Both the position numbers and the translations under genes were made by a program. The notes beneath the pieces were generated by a model, which was given only the letters and a program-made list of their open reading frames with translations, made no database searches and was not told the origin of the DNA. This document shows positions 16,469 to 25,805 of a stretch of 64,000 nt of DNA, piece by piece. Each line of letters opens with the position of its first letter. The stretch's first letter is position 1. Source of the stretch: Ottowia oryzae (GTDB taxonomy: Bacteria; Pseudomonadota; Gammaproteobacteria; Burkholderiales; Burkholderiaceae_C); assembly GCF_003008535.1 (NCBI RefSeq), contig NZ_CP027666.1, positions 2,407,501-2,471,500 of the forward strand. Reading direction: 5' to 3'.

Positions 16469-18172
16469 TTAGCCCGGCGCCTTGCCCCGGCAAGCGCCGT
16501 AAATGTCGCGCGCGGGGTTCAGCACCGACGTTTGCACGCCCAGCAGGCCCAGGGTGCTGTGAAAGTAGTTGTCGTGCGAAATCTCGGTGTCGCGCAGCTG
16601 GGCGATGCAGCTCATGCGGATGCCGCTTTCCTGCTCAAACCCCGGCGACAGCCAGGTGACCCAGGGGATGTGCTTTTGCGTGTCGGGCGCTAGCCGGTAG
16701 GGCAGGCCGTGCAGGTACAGGTTGTTTTCGCCCAGCGATTCGCCGTGGTCAGACAGGTAGACCAGCGCCGGCGCCCAGTTGGCTTCGTGGCCTTTGAGCC
16801 AGCCGATGGTGTCGGCCAGGAACTGGTCGGTGTAGGCGACGGTGTTGTCGTAGGCGTTCACCACCTGCTCACGCGCGCACTGCTGCAGGGCGTTGGTGGT
16901 GCATTCGGGCGCGTAGCGCTTTTGTTTGGGCGGCGACCGCAGGTAGTACGCCGGTCCGTGGCTGCCCATCTGGTGCATGAAGACGACCACGCCGCGCGCG
17001 CGGCGCTCGGGCGGTAGCTGAGCGATGCGTTCATCCAGGCCGCGCAGCATCACCTCGTCCAGGCATTCGCCGTTGCTGTTGCACAGGCCGGGCACCTGCA
17101 GCTCGCTGTCGTCCACCTTGGGGACGCGGTCGCACACGCCCTTGCAGCCGCCGGCCTGGTTGTCTATCCACAGCACGGCCAGCCCGGCGCGCTGCAGCAC
17201 GTCGGCCAGGCCTTCGGTGTTGGCGGTGCGGTCGGCAAAGGGTTCGCGATCCAGCGGCGAGAACATGCAGGGCACCGACGCGGCGGTGTTCGTCCCGCAC
17301 GACCAGGCGTTGCGAAAGCTGACGACGCCGGCGCGTGCCAGCTCGGGCGTGGTGTCGCGCGCGTAGCCGTTCAGGCCGAAATGGTCGGCGCGTGCTGTTT
17401 CGCCCACCACCATGACCACCAGCGGCGGCTTGGCGCCGGGTGCCAGCGCGGGCAGGCGGGCGTCCTCGGCTATTGGCAGCACGGCGGCGCCGTTGCGCTG
17501 CACCGGTTTGCGCCCCACCATGGCCAAGGCGTAGAAGGTGTTGACCGGGTTGATCAAATAGCGCACCTGCTTGTGGTTGCGCATGGTGGCGGACAAATCT
17601 TGAAAGAACAGGCCGCCAGCGCCCGCCAGTACAGCGGCAGCAGCTATGAACGCGATAGCATTCCAAAGCGCCTGCCGCGCCGCACCGGGCCAGCGCAGCG
17701 GCAGGCGCCAAAGCAGCACGGCGGGCAGCACGCCGGTAAGCAGCAAGCTGCCCACCATGCCCCAGCTGAGCAACTCGCGCGCTTCGCGCCCGTCGGTCAG
17801 CAGCACATTGACCATCATCGTCGGGTCGATCACGATGCCGTAGGTGCGCATGAAGTAGGCGCCGCCCGCGGCCGTCAGCACGCAGATGGCCACGGCGGGC
17901 TTGAGCGTCCAGCGCCAGGTGAACAGCGCCAGCACCATGACCAGCATGGCCATCACCCCCACGCCAAACGCCAGGCCAAAGGCCAGGCCGCGCGCATTGC
18001 CCAGCTCAGGCAGCGCGGCCAGCGCCCGCCACAAGGGCAGATTGCCGACCACGGCCATCCACAACGCCGCGAGCAGCACGCAGACCCACGGCGAGAACCG
18101 GCGGGCGGCAAACAGAAAACGGCTGGGCTTGGTTTCAGGCAGCCTCGCGCCTGTCGAAATCGGTGCCGGCAT
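16469..18172 (-). CDS. eptA: Phosphoethanolamine transferase (EptA-like)
   Basis: Inner-membrane enzyme of 567 aa that adds phosphoethanolamine to lipid A or a similar glycolipid. The N-terminal third has five membrane helices (e.g. WVCVLLAALWMAVVGNLPLW). The periplasmic sulfatase-fold domain begins LVVMVVGETARADHFGLNGY. The nucleophile Thr is in CGTNTAASVPCMFS near residue 295, and YLSDHGESLGE is the metal-binding segment. ATG 18172 is chosen because the upstream frame is low-complexity; the Shine-Dalgarno is weak. The fifth membrane helix overlaps a sequence resembling the dispersed repeat. Such enzymes can lower polymyxin susceptibility. Confidence 0.92.
   Translation of the reverse strand: MPAPISTGARLPETKPSRFLFAARRFSPWVCVLLAALWMAVVGNLPLWRALAALPELGNARGLAFGLAFGVGVMAMLVMVLALFTWRWTLKPAVAICVLTAAGGAYFMRTYGIVIDPTMMVNVLLTDGREARELLSWGMVGSLLLTGVLPAVLLWRLPLRWPGAARQALWNAIAFIAAAAVLAGAGGLFFQDLSATMRNHKQVRYLINPVNTFYALAMVGRKPVQRNGAAVLPIAEDARLPALAPGAKPPLVVMVVGETARADHFGLNGYARDTTPELARAGVVSFRNAWSCGTNTAASVPCMFSPLDREPFADRTANTEGLADVLQRAGLAVLWIDNQAGGCKGVCDRVPKVDDSELQVPGLCNSNGECLDEVMLRGLDERIAQLPPERRARGVVVFMHQMGSHGPAYYLRSPPKQKRYAPECTTNALQQCAREQVVNAYDNTVAYTDQFLADTIGWLKGHEANWAPALVYLSDHGESLGENNLYLHGLPYRLAPDTQKHIPWVTWLSPGFEQESGIRMSCIAQLRDTEISHDNYFHSTLGLLGVQTSVLNPARDIYGACRGKAPG
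17603..17666 (-). repeat. Possible dispersed short repeat within the eptA-like gene
   Basis: On the gene strand it reads TTCATAGCTGCTGCC, then GGCGGGCGCTGGCGGCCTGTT, matching the element's two core blocks. It encodes part of a membrane helix (AFIAAAAVLAGAGGLFF). The match may be chance, because Ala/Gly-rich helices use similar codons. Confidence 0.4.
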
Positions 18173-18265
18173 GGCGGTGAGTGTGAGGACGGGGACTGAG
18201 CGCAGCCTTAAGCCGCGCAGGGGTGAGACAGGCTTGGCTTGGCTTCGGACGGGGGGCTCAAAGCA

Positions 18266-18289
18266 ACGCCCCGGAAGGGTCCGGGGCGT
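18266..18289 (-). terminator. Terminator hairpin downstream of dnaJ
   Basis: Perfect 10-bp stem ACGCCCCGGA / TCCGGGGCGT with a 4-nt loop, 67 bp past the dnaJ stop. The T run on the minus strand is short. Confidence 0.55.
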
Positions 18290-18355
18290 CGTTCGCGCAG
18301 GTGACGGGCACAGGCCGGCCGTCAGGCCGCGCCGTCCTGGCCGCCCCACGCGGCC

Positions 18356-19483
<1,128 letters not shown>

Positions 19484-19527
19484 GGATGGGGGTCAGTGGG
19501 CAGTAGTTGAAAGGGACGGCAAGCCGG

Positions 19528-19866
19528 TCAGCCCGAAGGCTGGGCGTTGCGGCGGGCGTAATCGGCGGCCAGCTGGCCCACCAGGCTGCGCCCAGGGTTG
19601 TCGGGCGAGGCCCATTGGGCCGGGGGAAACAGATCGAACAGGCCGACCTTGAAAAGTGTCGGGATGGCCATTTCGAGCTCGCGCTCCACAGCGCCGCGCT
19701 CACCCTGGTTGTACAGGCCGATGTTGCACAAAACCGTGGCCACGGTGCCGGTCTGCACGCGCGTACCGTCCTTGAGCGTCACCGCTGGCAAGGTTTGCCC
19801 GTCTTCCACGATCTTCTGGTTGACTTGGCGCAGCGCGTCGGTCTGGGCAATGGGTTGGCCGGTCAT
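19528..19866 (-). CDS. Conserved small protein between dnaK and dnaJ, function unknown
   Basis: Protein of 112 aa from ATG 19866, with no signal peptide or membrane segment. Readable features are an N-terminal helix (DALRQVNQKIVEDGQTLPAV), a Thr/Val-rich segment (TLKDGTRVQTGTVATVLCNI) and FDLFPPAQW near the C-terminus. I tentatively recall this pattern as a DUF-type family of proteobacteria (possibly DUF7709), but cannot confirm it. It lies 44 bp upstream of dnaJ and 277 bp downstream of dnaK, so it may be transcribed with dnaJ. The frame extends to 19896, but the extra residues are not protein-like. Confidence 0.7.
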   Translation of the reverse strand: MTGQPIAQTDALRQVNQKIVEDGQTLPAVTLKDGTRVQTGTVATVLCNIGLYNQGERGAVERELEMAIPTLFKVGLFDLFPPAQWASPDNPGRSLVGQLAADYARRNAQPSG

Positions 19867-20101
19867 GGGTGTTGAGGCACAGGGTAAAACGGTCAAAGAT
19901 AGAGCAGGGGCGGGCGCTGGGCGCTTTCAAAATGCGAGCAGGCTGCACCTACAGCCGCATATCGGGGCGCCACCGCCAGTCTGCAAGGGCGAACCAAGGC
20001 AGCCTGGCCTGCTGGCCAACCATGGATTGTCGCGCCAGCGCGGCCGGGTGCCGCTGATCCAGCCTGCACCGGGGCCGTTTTTGCGGCGCCGGACATGCAA
20101 A

Positions 20102-20120
20102 GCGGGGCCCGAGGCCCCGC
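20102..20120 (-). terminator. Terminator hairpin after dnaK
   Basis: Perfect 8-bp stem GCGGGGCC / GGCCCCGC with a 3-nt loop, 23 bp past the dnaK stop. It is followed on the minus strand by TTTG. The rest of the dnaK to small-gene gap (19867-20143) shows nothing recognisable. Confidence 0.6.
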
Positions 20121-20143
20121 CATGCACCGTTCAGGTGACCGAA

Positions 20144-22075
20144 TCAGTCTTTCTTGACTTCCTTGACTTCCGCGTCCACCACGTTGTCGTCGCCCGCGGC
20201 GCCGCCAGCGGCTTGGGCCCCGGCGTCGCCACCGGCAGCGCCTGCAGCGGCAGCCTGGTCAGCGTACATCTTCTCGCCCAGTTTCTGGCTGGCGGTCATC
20301 AGCGCTTCGGTCTTGCTGTCGATCGCGGCCTTGTCGTCGCCTTTCAGGGCTTCTTCCAGGTCCTTGATCGCGGCTTCGACCTTGTCTTTTTCGCCAGCGT
20401 CCAGCTTGTCGCCGTGCTCGCCCAGGGTTTTGCGCACGCTGTGGATCAGCGCGTCGCCCTGGTTGCGAGACTGCACCAGCTCGACCTTTTTCTTGTCTTC
20501 GGCAGCGTTGACTTCGGCGTCTTTGACCATTTGCTCGATCTCGCCCTCGGACAGGCCCGAGTTCGCCTTGATCGTGATCTTGTTTTCCTTGCCCGTGCCT
20601 TTGTCCTTGGCGGACACGTGCAGGATGCCGTTGGAGTCGATGTCAAACGTCACCTCGATCTGGGGCATGCCACGGCTGGCCGGGGGAATGCCTTCCAGGT
20701 TGAACTCGCCCAGCAGCTTGTTGCCAGAGGCCAGCTCGCGCTCGCCTTGATAGACCTTGATGGTCACCGCCGGCTGGTTGTCTTCAGCCGTCGAGAAGGT
20801 CTGCGAGAACTTCGTCGGGATGGTCGTGTTCTTGGTGATCATCTTGGTCATCACACCGCCCATGGTCTCAATGCCCAGGGACAGCGGGGTGACGTCCAGC
20901 AGCAGCACGTCTTTGCGGTCGCCCGACAGCACCTGGCCTTGAACGGCGGCGCCAATGGCCACGGCTTCGTCGGGGTTCACGTCCTTGCGCGGCTCTTTGC
21001 CGAAGAACTCCTTCACCGTTTCCTGCACCTTGGGCATGCGGGTTTGGCCGCCGACCAGGATCACGTCGCTGATGTCGCCAATCGACAGGCCGGCGTCTTT
21101 CAGCGCGGTACGGCAGGGAGCAATGGTGCGTTCGATCAGCTCGGCGCATAGGCTGTCCAGCTTGGCGCGGGTCAGCTTGATGTTCAGGTGTTTCGGGCCC
21201 GAAGCGTCGGCGGTGATGTAGGGCAGGTTGATGTCGGTCGACATGGCGCTCGACAGTTCGATCTTGGCCTTTTCAGCGGCTTCTTTCAGGCGCTGCAGGG
21301 CCAGCACGTCCTTGGACAGGTCGACGCCAGACTCTTTCTTGAACTCGCCGATCACGTATTCGATGATGCGCTGGTCGAAGTCTTCGCCGCCCAGGAAGGT
21401 ATCGCCGTTGGTGGCCAGCACTTCGAATTGCTTTTCGCCGTCGACGTCGGCAATCTCGATGATCGACACGTCGAACGTGCCGCCGCCCAGGTCGTACACC
21501 GCCACCTTGCTGTCAATCTTGCCGCCTTTTTCCAGGCCATAGGCCAGGGCAGCCGCCGTCGGCTCGTTGATGATGCGCTTGACATCCAGGCCAGCGATGC
21601 GGCCAGCGTCCTTGGTGGCTTGGCGCTGCGCGTCGTTGAAGTACGCGGGCACGGTGATGACGGCCTCGGTCACGGCCTCGCCCAGGTAGTCCTCGGCGGT
21701 TTTCTTCATCTTGCGCAGGATTTCAGCGCTGATCTGGGGCGGTGCCAGTTTTTCGCCGCGGGCTTCCACCCAGGCGTCGCCGTTGACCGCCTTGACGATC
21801 TCGTAAGGCATCAGGTGGATGTCCTTTTGCACTTCGGCGTCGTCAAATTTGCGGCCGATCAGGCGTTTGACGGCGTAGATCGTGTTCTTGGGGTTGGTGA
21901 CGGCCTGGCGCTTGGCCGGCGCGCCAACCAGCACTTCGCCGTCGGCCACGTAGGCGACGATGGAAGGCGTGGTGCGCGCGCCTTCGGCGTTTTCGATCAC
22001 CTTGGTGGAGTTGCCCTCCATGATGGCCACGCAGGAGTTGGTGGTGCCAAGGTCAATACCAATGATTTTTGCCAT
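20144..22075 (-). CDS. dnaK: Chaperone protein DnaK (Hsp70)
   Basis: Hsp70 of 643 aa, full length. The N-terminal ATPase signature IGIDLGTTNSCVAIMEG is at residues 4-20. AVYDLGGGTFDVSIIEI (about 195-211) and VILVGGQTRMPKVQ (about 337-350) are the other family signatures. The substrate-binding domain is followed by an Ala/Gly-rich lid tail ending EVKEVKKD. ATG 22075 is preceded by a purine-rich stretch (GGAGAAG). It lies 115 bp after grpE and is probably co-transcribed from the sigma-32-type promoter there. Confidence 0.98.
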   Translation of the reverse strand: MAKIIGIDLGTTNSCVAIMEGNSTKVIENAEGARTTPSIVAYVADGEVLVGAPAKRQAVTNPKNTIYAVKRLIGRKFDDAEVQKDIHLMPYEIVKAVNGDAWVEARGEKLAPPQISAEILRKMKKTAEDYLGEAVTEAVITVPAYFNDAQRQATKDAGRIAGLDVKRIINEPTAAALAYGLEKGGKIDSKVAVYDLGGGTFDVSIIEIADVDGEKQFEVLATNGDTFLGGEDFDQRIIEYVIGEFKKESGVDLSKDVLALQRLKEAAEKAKIELSSAMSTDINLPYITADASGPKHLNIKLTRAKLDSLCAELIERTIAPCRTALKDAGLSIGDISDVILVGGQTRMPKVQETVKEFFGKEPRKDVNPDEAVAIGAAVQGQVLSGDRKDVLLLDVTPLSLGIETMGGVMTKMITKNTTIPTKFSQTFSTAEDNQPAVTIKVYQGERELASGNKLLGEFNLEGIPPASRGMPQIEVTFDIDSNGILHVSAKDKGTGKENKITIKANSGLSEGEIEQMVKDAEVNAAEDKKKVELVQSRNQGDALIHSVRKTLGEHGDKLDAGEKDKVEAAIKDLEEALKGDDKAAIDSKTEALMTASQKLGEKMYADQAAAAGAAGGDAGAQAAGGAAGDDNVVDAEVKEVKKD

Positions 22076-22190
22076 GAGTCTTCTCCGAGAATCTTCTGCT
22101 TGAAGAATGTGAGTGAAATGAATGGGTAAAAGCTGCGGCTGCTGCGGGTGATTTCAAGCGCCCGCAGCGCCGCGAAATGTGAACAGAGCC

Positions 22191-22772
22191 TTATTGCGGC
22201 GCGGCCACGGTGACCAGGGCAGGGCGCAGCACGCGGTCGGCGATCAGGTAGCCTTTTTGCAGCACGGCGACCACGGTGTTGGCCTCTTGGGCGGCAGGCA
22301 CCATGCTGATGGCTTGCTGGCTGGCAGGGTCGAACTTGCTGCCGGGCGCGGGGTTGACCTCGACGACCTTGTTGCGGTCCAGCGCGCTCAGCAACTGGCG
22401 CAGCGTGGCTTCAGAGCCTTCGCGCAGCTGGTCGGCCGTGGCGTTCTGCACGTTCAGGCTGGCTTCCAGGCTGTCCAGCACGGGCAACAGGCTCTCGGCA
22501 AAGCCTTCGATGGCGAACTTGCGCGACTTGGCGATTTCCTCATCGGCGCGGCGGCGTGCGTTTTGCGCGTCGGCCTGCGCGCGCAGGGCCTGCTCGGACA
22601 GTTCGGTGTTCTGGGTCTTGAGCTGGGCCAGGTCGGCCTGGGCGGCTTGCAAGGCGGCAATCGCGTCGGCCTCGTTGGCGGCGGCCGCGGCCTCCAGCTC
22701 TTCAGCGCTCATCGGCGGATCGTGCTCAGCGCCGGGCGCGCCAGCGTAAAAAGGATTGGGTTGGTCGGACAT
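22191..22772 (-). CDS. grpE: Nucleotide exchange factor GrpE
   Basis: GrpE of 193 aa, the ADP/ATP exchange factor for DnaK. After an acidic Pro-rich N-terminus comes a long coiled coil (about residues 30-95: DLAQLKTQNTELSEQALRAQ, RRADEEIAKSRKFAIEGFAE). The beta-wing signature VVAVLQKGYLIADRVLRPALV is at the C-terminus. The start is ATG 22772 (MSDQPNPF), with an upstream promoter that matches sigma-32. Confidence 0.96.
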   Translation of the reverse strand: MSDQPNPFYAGAPGAEHDPPMSAEELEAAAAANEADAIAALQAAQADLAQLKTQNTELSEQALRAQADAQNARRRADEEIAKSRKFAIEGFAESLLPVLDSLEASLNVQNATADQLREGSEATLRQLLSALDRNKVVEVNPAPGSKFDPASQQAISMVPAAQEANTVVAVLQKGYLIADRVLRPALVTVAAPQ

Positions 22773-22822
22773 GTTGTGGTTTTTTGCTGCGAATGTTCGA
22801 TACACGAATATGGCATAGCTTC

Positions 22823-22850
22823 AAGTGGGTATTGAGGCACCGCTTTCAAG
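22823..22850 (-). promoter_or_regulatory. Sigma-32 (heat-shock) promoter for grpE
   Basis: On the minus strand CTTGAAA (22844-22850) is separated by 14 bp from CCCACTT (22823-22829), close to the RpoH consensus CTTGAAA-N11-16-CCCCATNT. It lies about 50 bp upstream of the grpE ATG. The rest of the gap up to the FKBP gene shows no other clear site. Confidence 0.75.
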
Positions 22851-23059
22851 CCTGAAACCGCTCAAACAGCCTGAATTTTGCAGATCTGGCCGCTCTCAGG
22901 GCCCGATTTGCACAAAAAAACGGCAAACGGGCTTGGCGAACGACCAACTTGGTCGCCCGCCGCAGTGAAAACGCCGCCTGCTGGCGGCGCTTCAAACGGG
23001 GGCTTGGGTTGCCTGGCGTATCGCTGCAGGCGCCGCGCTAGCAGGCACTGGGGCAGCGA

Positions 23060-23407
23060 TCAGTCGCTCAGGCCCAGCAGTTCCACGTCGAACTTCAGCG
23101 TGGCGTTGGGCGGAATCACGCCGCCGGCGCCGCGTGCGCCGTAGCCCATTTCGGGCGGGATGATCAGCGTGCGCTGGCCGCCCACGCGCATGCCGGCCAC
23201 GCCCTGGTCCCAGCCCTTGATGACCATGCCATCGCCCAGCGGAAACTCGAACGGGTCGTTGCGGTCGCGGCTGGAGTCGAACTTAGCGCCTTGCTGGCCG
23301 TCGGTGTAGAGCCAGCCGGTGTAGTGCACCAGCACGGTCTGGCCGGTCTTGGCTTCTGCGCCGGTGCCGGGCACGGTGTCGATGATCTGCAGTCCGTTGG
23401 TGCTCAT
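23060..23407 (-). CDS. FKBP-type peptidyl-prolyl cis-trans isomerase
   Basis: Single-domain FKBP of 115 aa without a signal peptide, so cytoplasmic. It starts MSTNGLQIIDTVPGTGAEAK. The FKBP core is complete: VLVHYTGWLYTDG, FEFPLGDGMVIKGWDQGVAG, RTLIIPPEMGYGARG and IPPNATLKFDVELLG. The residues of the proline-binding pocket (Tyr, Phe, Val-Ile, Trp, Tyr) are visible. It accelerates folding at prolyl bonds. The adjacent repeat (23433-23497) lies upstream of its start. Confidence 0.95.
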   Translation of the reverse strand: MSTNGLQIIDTVPGTGAEAKTGQTVLVHYTGWLYTDGQQGAKFDSSRDRNDPFEFPLGDGMVIKGWDQGVAGMRVGGQRTLIIPPEMGYGARGAGGVIPPNATLKFDVELLGLSD

Positions 23408-23432
23408 GTGAATGCTTTGCTCAGGTAGGTTG

Positions 23433-23497
23433 ATTGCTATGGAATCAGTAGCTGCTGGCGCCCGTTGCGCGGGCGCCAGCGCCTTGATTCATGCTGA
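23433..23497 (+). repeat. Dispersed short repeat, forward copy
   Basis: Has GCTATGGAATCAGTAGCTGC, then TGGCGCCCGTTGCGCGGGCG, then CCAGCGCCTTGATTC. Intergenic, between the FKBP and HxlR genes. Confidence 0.75.
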
Positions 23498-23506
23498 AGC
23501 TGGAAG

Positions 23507-23530
23507 GAAAAAAAGCGGCCGTGGCCGCTT
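23507..23530 (-). terminator. Rho-independent terminator after the HxlR regulator
   Basis: Perfect 8-bp stem AAGCGGCC / GGCCGCTT with a 2-nt closing loop. On the minus strand a run of seven T follows the hairpin. It lies about 50 bp past the HxlR stop codon. Confidence 0.8.
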
Positions 23531-23581
23531 TGCTGGAATGCCCATTGACTGGCGCGATTCATGTGCGCCAGCCCATCTGGA

Positions 23582-23890
23582 TCACTTTTTCTTGGACTGG
23601 GCTGCCACCCATTTGGTGGCGAAGGCTTGCAAGTCCGACAGGCGCTTGACCAGATCGGCACCGCTGGGGGTGAGGCTGTAGCCGTCGGCGCCGTGCGTGA
23701 CCAGGTTGGCGGCGCGCAGCTCTTTCAGGCGGGTGTTGAGGGTGTTGGGGGTGATGCCGCCCACGCTGTCTTGCAGCAGACGAAAGGTCTGGGGATGGCC
23801 ATCGCGCAGGGCCCACAGCACGCGAATGGCGTAGCGCGCCTCAAGCAAGGCCAGCAGCTGGCCAGTGGCGGCGTTTTCTTTTGAACTCAT
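23582..23890 (-). CDS. HxlR-family winged-helix transcriptional regulator
   Basis: Small DNA-binding protein of 102 aa. The winged-helix core reads LLEARYAIRVLWALRDGHPQ, then TPNTLNTRLKELRAANLV (recognition helix) and GYSLTPSGADLVKRL (wing), the pattern of HxlR/MarR-like regulators. It lacks the N-terminal Cys typical of redox-sensing HxlR members, so the signal is unknown. The neighbouring genes on either side run in the same direction but are separated by gaps with repeats, so no target can be assigned. Confidence 0.88.
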   Translation of the reverse strand: MSSKENAATGQLLALLEARYAIRVLWALRDGHPQTFRLLQDSVGGITPNTLNTRLKELRAANLVTHGADGYSLTPSGADLVKRLSDLQAFATKWVAAQSKKK

Positions 23891-23959
23891 GTTGGGCTTC
23901 TCCTCGGGTGACGGGGTTGCGTGGAATAACTATAGCGCAAATCTGTAGCACGCTAGCAG

Positions 23960-24016
23960 TTTCATAGCTCGCTTCGCCGGCCCATAGTGGGTTGAGCGCT
24001 ACAAAAACCAGATTTT
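23960..24016 (+). repeat. Dispersed short repeat, divergent forward copy
   Basis: Has TTTCATAGCTCGCTTCGCCG, then GAGCGCTACAAAAACCAGAT. More diverged than most copies. Confidence 0.5.
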
Positions 24017-24191
24017 CCGAGGGGCGCCGCCTGCCCTCTGGTTTGTACACTTTTTGCAACAATTGGGGCTTCGGCGGCTCTGCTGGGGCGGCTTCGGGGG
24101 CCGGTTGGCCGCAGGCACGGCTTGAATCGCTGCTCGCCGACCGGCCCGCGCCACCGTCGGTCAAGCGCGGCGCGGCTCAGACGTGTGAAAC

Positions 24192-24247
24192 GCTATGGAT
24201 AGCGTAGCTGCCGCCGCAGGCGCGTCGGGCGTTGGAGGCCGATTTGT
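24192..24247 (+). repeat. Dispersed short repeat, forward copy
   Basis: Has GATAGCGTAGCTGCCGCCGC, then GGGCGTTGGAGGCCGATTTG. Intergenic. Confidence 0.65.
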
Positions 24248-24280
24248 CTGCCCATTTTCACCTCGCCAGCGTGCGCGGCC

Positions 24281-24694
24281 CTAACTGCACTGCTGCCGAA
24301 TGAAGTCGGGCACCGGGATGGCCTGCAGCCGCCCGCCTTCGGGGTGAACGCAAAACGCACGCGTTTCGCGCCCTTCGCACACCAGCTGATCGCCCTTGAA
24401 CACCTGGTGGTGCTGCACGAAGGTCTTGGCGCTCCAGGTTTCGACGCTGGTGCGCACCTGCAGCGCGTCGCCGTAGGTGGCCGGGCGCACGAACCGGGTG
24501 TGGATTTCCACCAGCGGCGTGCCGATGATGCCGGTGGTCTTGACCAGCTCGCGCCAGGGCGGAACGCCGCACGCCATGAAGAAGTGCAGGGATGAGGCGT
24601 CCATCCACTTGCTGAAGTTGGGAAAGAAGACGATGCCGGCGGGGTCGCAGTCGCCAAACATCACGTTCACGTCGTACACGGTGGACTTGCTCAT
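24281..24694 (-). CDS. Acyl-CoA thioesterase, 4-hydroxybenzoyl-CoA thioesterase type
   Basis: Hot-dog fold thioesterase of 137 aa. The family active-site segment MFGDCDPAGIVFFPNFSKWM lies at about residues 12-31, where the Asp in DPAGIVFFPN is the expected catalytic residue. The protein is full length and cytoplasmic. It lies downstream of a crotonase on the same strand (67-bp gap), so the two may act on the same aromatic or branched acyl-CoA. The substrate is not determined by the sequence alone. Confidence 0.9.
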   Translation of the reverse strand: MSKSTVYDVNVMFGDCDPAGIVFFPNFSKWMDASSLHFFMACGVPPWRELVKTTGIIGTPLVEIHTRFVRPATYGDALQVRTSVETWSAKTFVQHHQVFKGDQLVCEGRETRAFCVHPEGGRLQAIPVPDFIRQQCS

Positions 24695-24761
24695 GCGGGG
24701 CGATCCGGCAGGTGGGGGCGTTCGGGGCGCGTGGCGGTCGTTCGGCTGTGGTGCGCGGCGC

Positions 24762-25574
24762 TCACGTGGGTTTCATCTTGGCCGCCTTGCCGCCCAGAAA
24801 GGCGCGCACGCGGGTTTTCGCCTCGGGCGCGGCCTGGGCGATGGCGGCGATGAGCGCCTCTGTCATTAGGCCGTGGTCGCCAGGCTGTTCGGCGATGCGG
24901 GGCAGGGTGTGGGTCAACGCGTAGTTGGTCAGCGGCGCGTTGGTGGCGATGCGCGCAGCCAGCGCCAGCGCCTTGTCCAGCGCGGTGCCCGCGGGCACCA
25001 GGTACTGCGCCAGGCCCACGCGTTCGCCTTCTTCGGCGTTGTAGGTGCGGCCGGTGAGCATCATGTCGGTCATGCGGGCCACGCCGATCAGCTTGGGGAT
25101 GCGCACGGCGCCGCCGCCACCCACGAAGATGCCGCGCGTGCCTTCGGGCAGGGCGTAGAACGTGGTCTCGTCGGCCACGCGGATGTGCGCGGCGCTGGCC
25201 AGCTCCAGCCCGCCGCCCACCACCGCGCCGTGCAGCGCGGCCACCACGGGTACGGGGCCGAATTGCACCGCGTCGAGCGCGGCATGCCACATGCGCGAGT
25301 GGTGCAGGCCCTGGCCCGCGTCGCGCTCTTTCAGCTCGGCCAAGTCCAGGCCTGCGCAGAAATGGTCGCCCTCGCCGTGCAGCACGGCGGCGCGCACGGT
25401 GTCCGGCAGGTTCTGGAAAGCATCGCGCACGGCCAGCATCAGGCTGTCGGACAGCGCGTTGCGCTTGGCGGGCCGGCTCAGCCGCACCACGGCGATGTCG
25501 TTGTGCTCGCCCGCCAGTTCGACGGACAGTTCGGGGTGGGCGGGGCCTTGGGCGTTGGGGGCGGGGTTGCGCAT
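24762..25574 (-). CDS. Crotonase / enoyl-CoA hydratase family protein
   Basis: Protein of 270 aa with the crotonase fold. The oxyanion-hole segment DHFCAGLDLAEL and the GGGLELASAAHIRVADETTF core are present. The second catalytic region reads PEGTRGIFVGGGGAVRIPKL, where Glu/Gly positions can support hydratase, isomerase or related activity. The C-terminal trimerisation helix is intact. The start is ATG 25574. The next gene on the same strand is a 4-HBT thioesterase. A Bug-type receptor gene starts divergently 231 bp away, which hints at uptake and breakdown of an organic acid. Confidence 0.88.
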   Translation of the reverse strand: MRNPAPNAQGPAHPELSVELAGEHNDIAVVRLSRPAKRNALSDSLMLAVRDAFQNLPDTVRAAVLHGEGDHFCAGLDLAELKERDAGQGLHHSRMWHAALDAVQFGPVPVVAALHGAVVGGGLELASAAHIRVADETTFYALPEGTRGIFVGGGGAVRIPKLIGVARMTDMMLTGRTYNAEEGERVGLAQYLVPAGTALDKALALAARIATNAPLTNYALTHTLPRIAEQPGDHGLMTEALIAAIAQAAPEAKTRVRAFLGGKAAKMKPT

Positions 25575-25805
25575 GGGGTGTGCGGTGGGTGTGTACGGGG
25601 TGGGTCAGGGGGAAGGCTTGTTCAAGTCCGCCTGCGCCGGTCACTTTATGCGATGCGCGGCTTGGTAGAAACCCGCGGTACCGCGGCCGCCGGCGCGGGC
25701 GTCGGCACGGTAGCATCAACCAGAACGCGCGCCGACCCAAGGCGCCATGAAGCAGGCCACCCCGCCCAGCCGGGGCCGCCACACCCACTTGAAGGAGAAA
25801 ACACC

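Larger units (their letters stand above)
23891..24280. other. Intergenic region with two dispersed repeats
   Basis: This 390-bp gap lies between the HxlR gene and the thioesterase gene. It holds two divergent copies of the dispersed repeat (about 23960-24016 and 24192-24247). The middle is GC-rich, with no convincing coding frame or RNA. Confidence 0.5.

Noticed and set aside
22076..22190. Sigma-32-like CTTGAAA before dnaK
   Set aside because: The nearest CCAT-like -10 is about 26 bp away, too far for an RpoH promoter.
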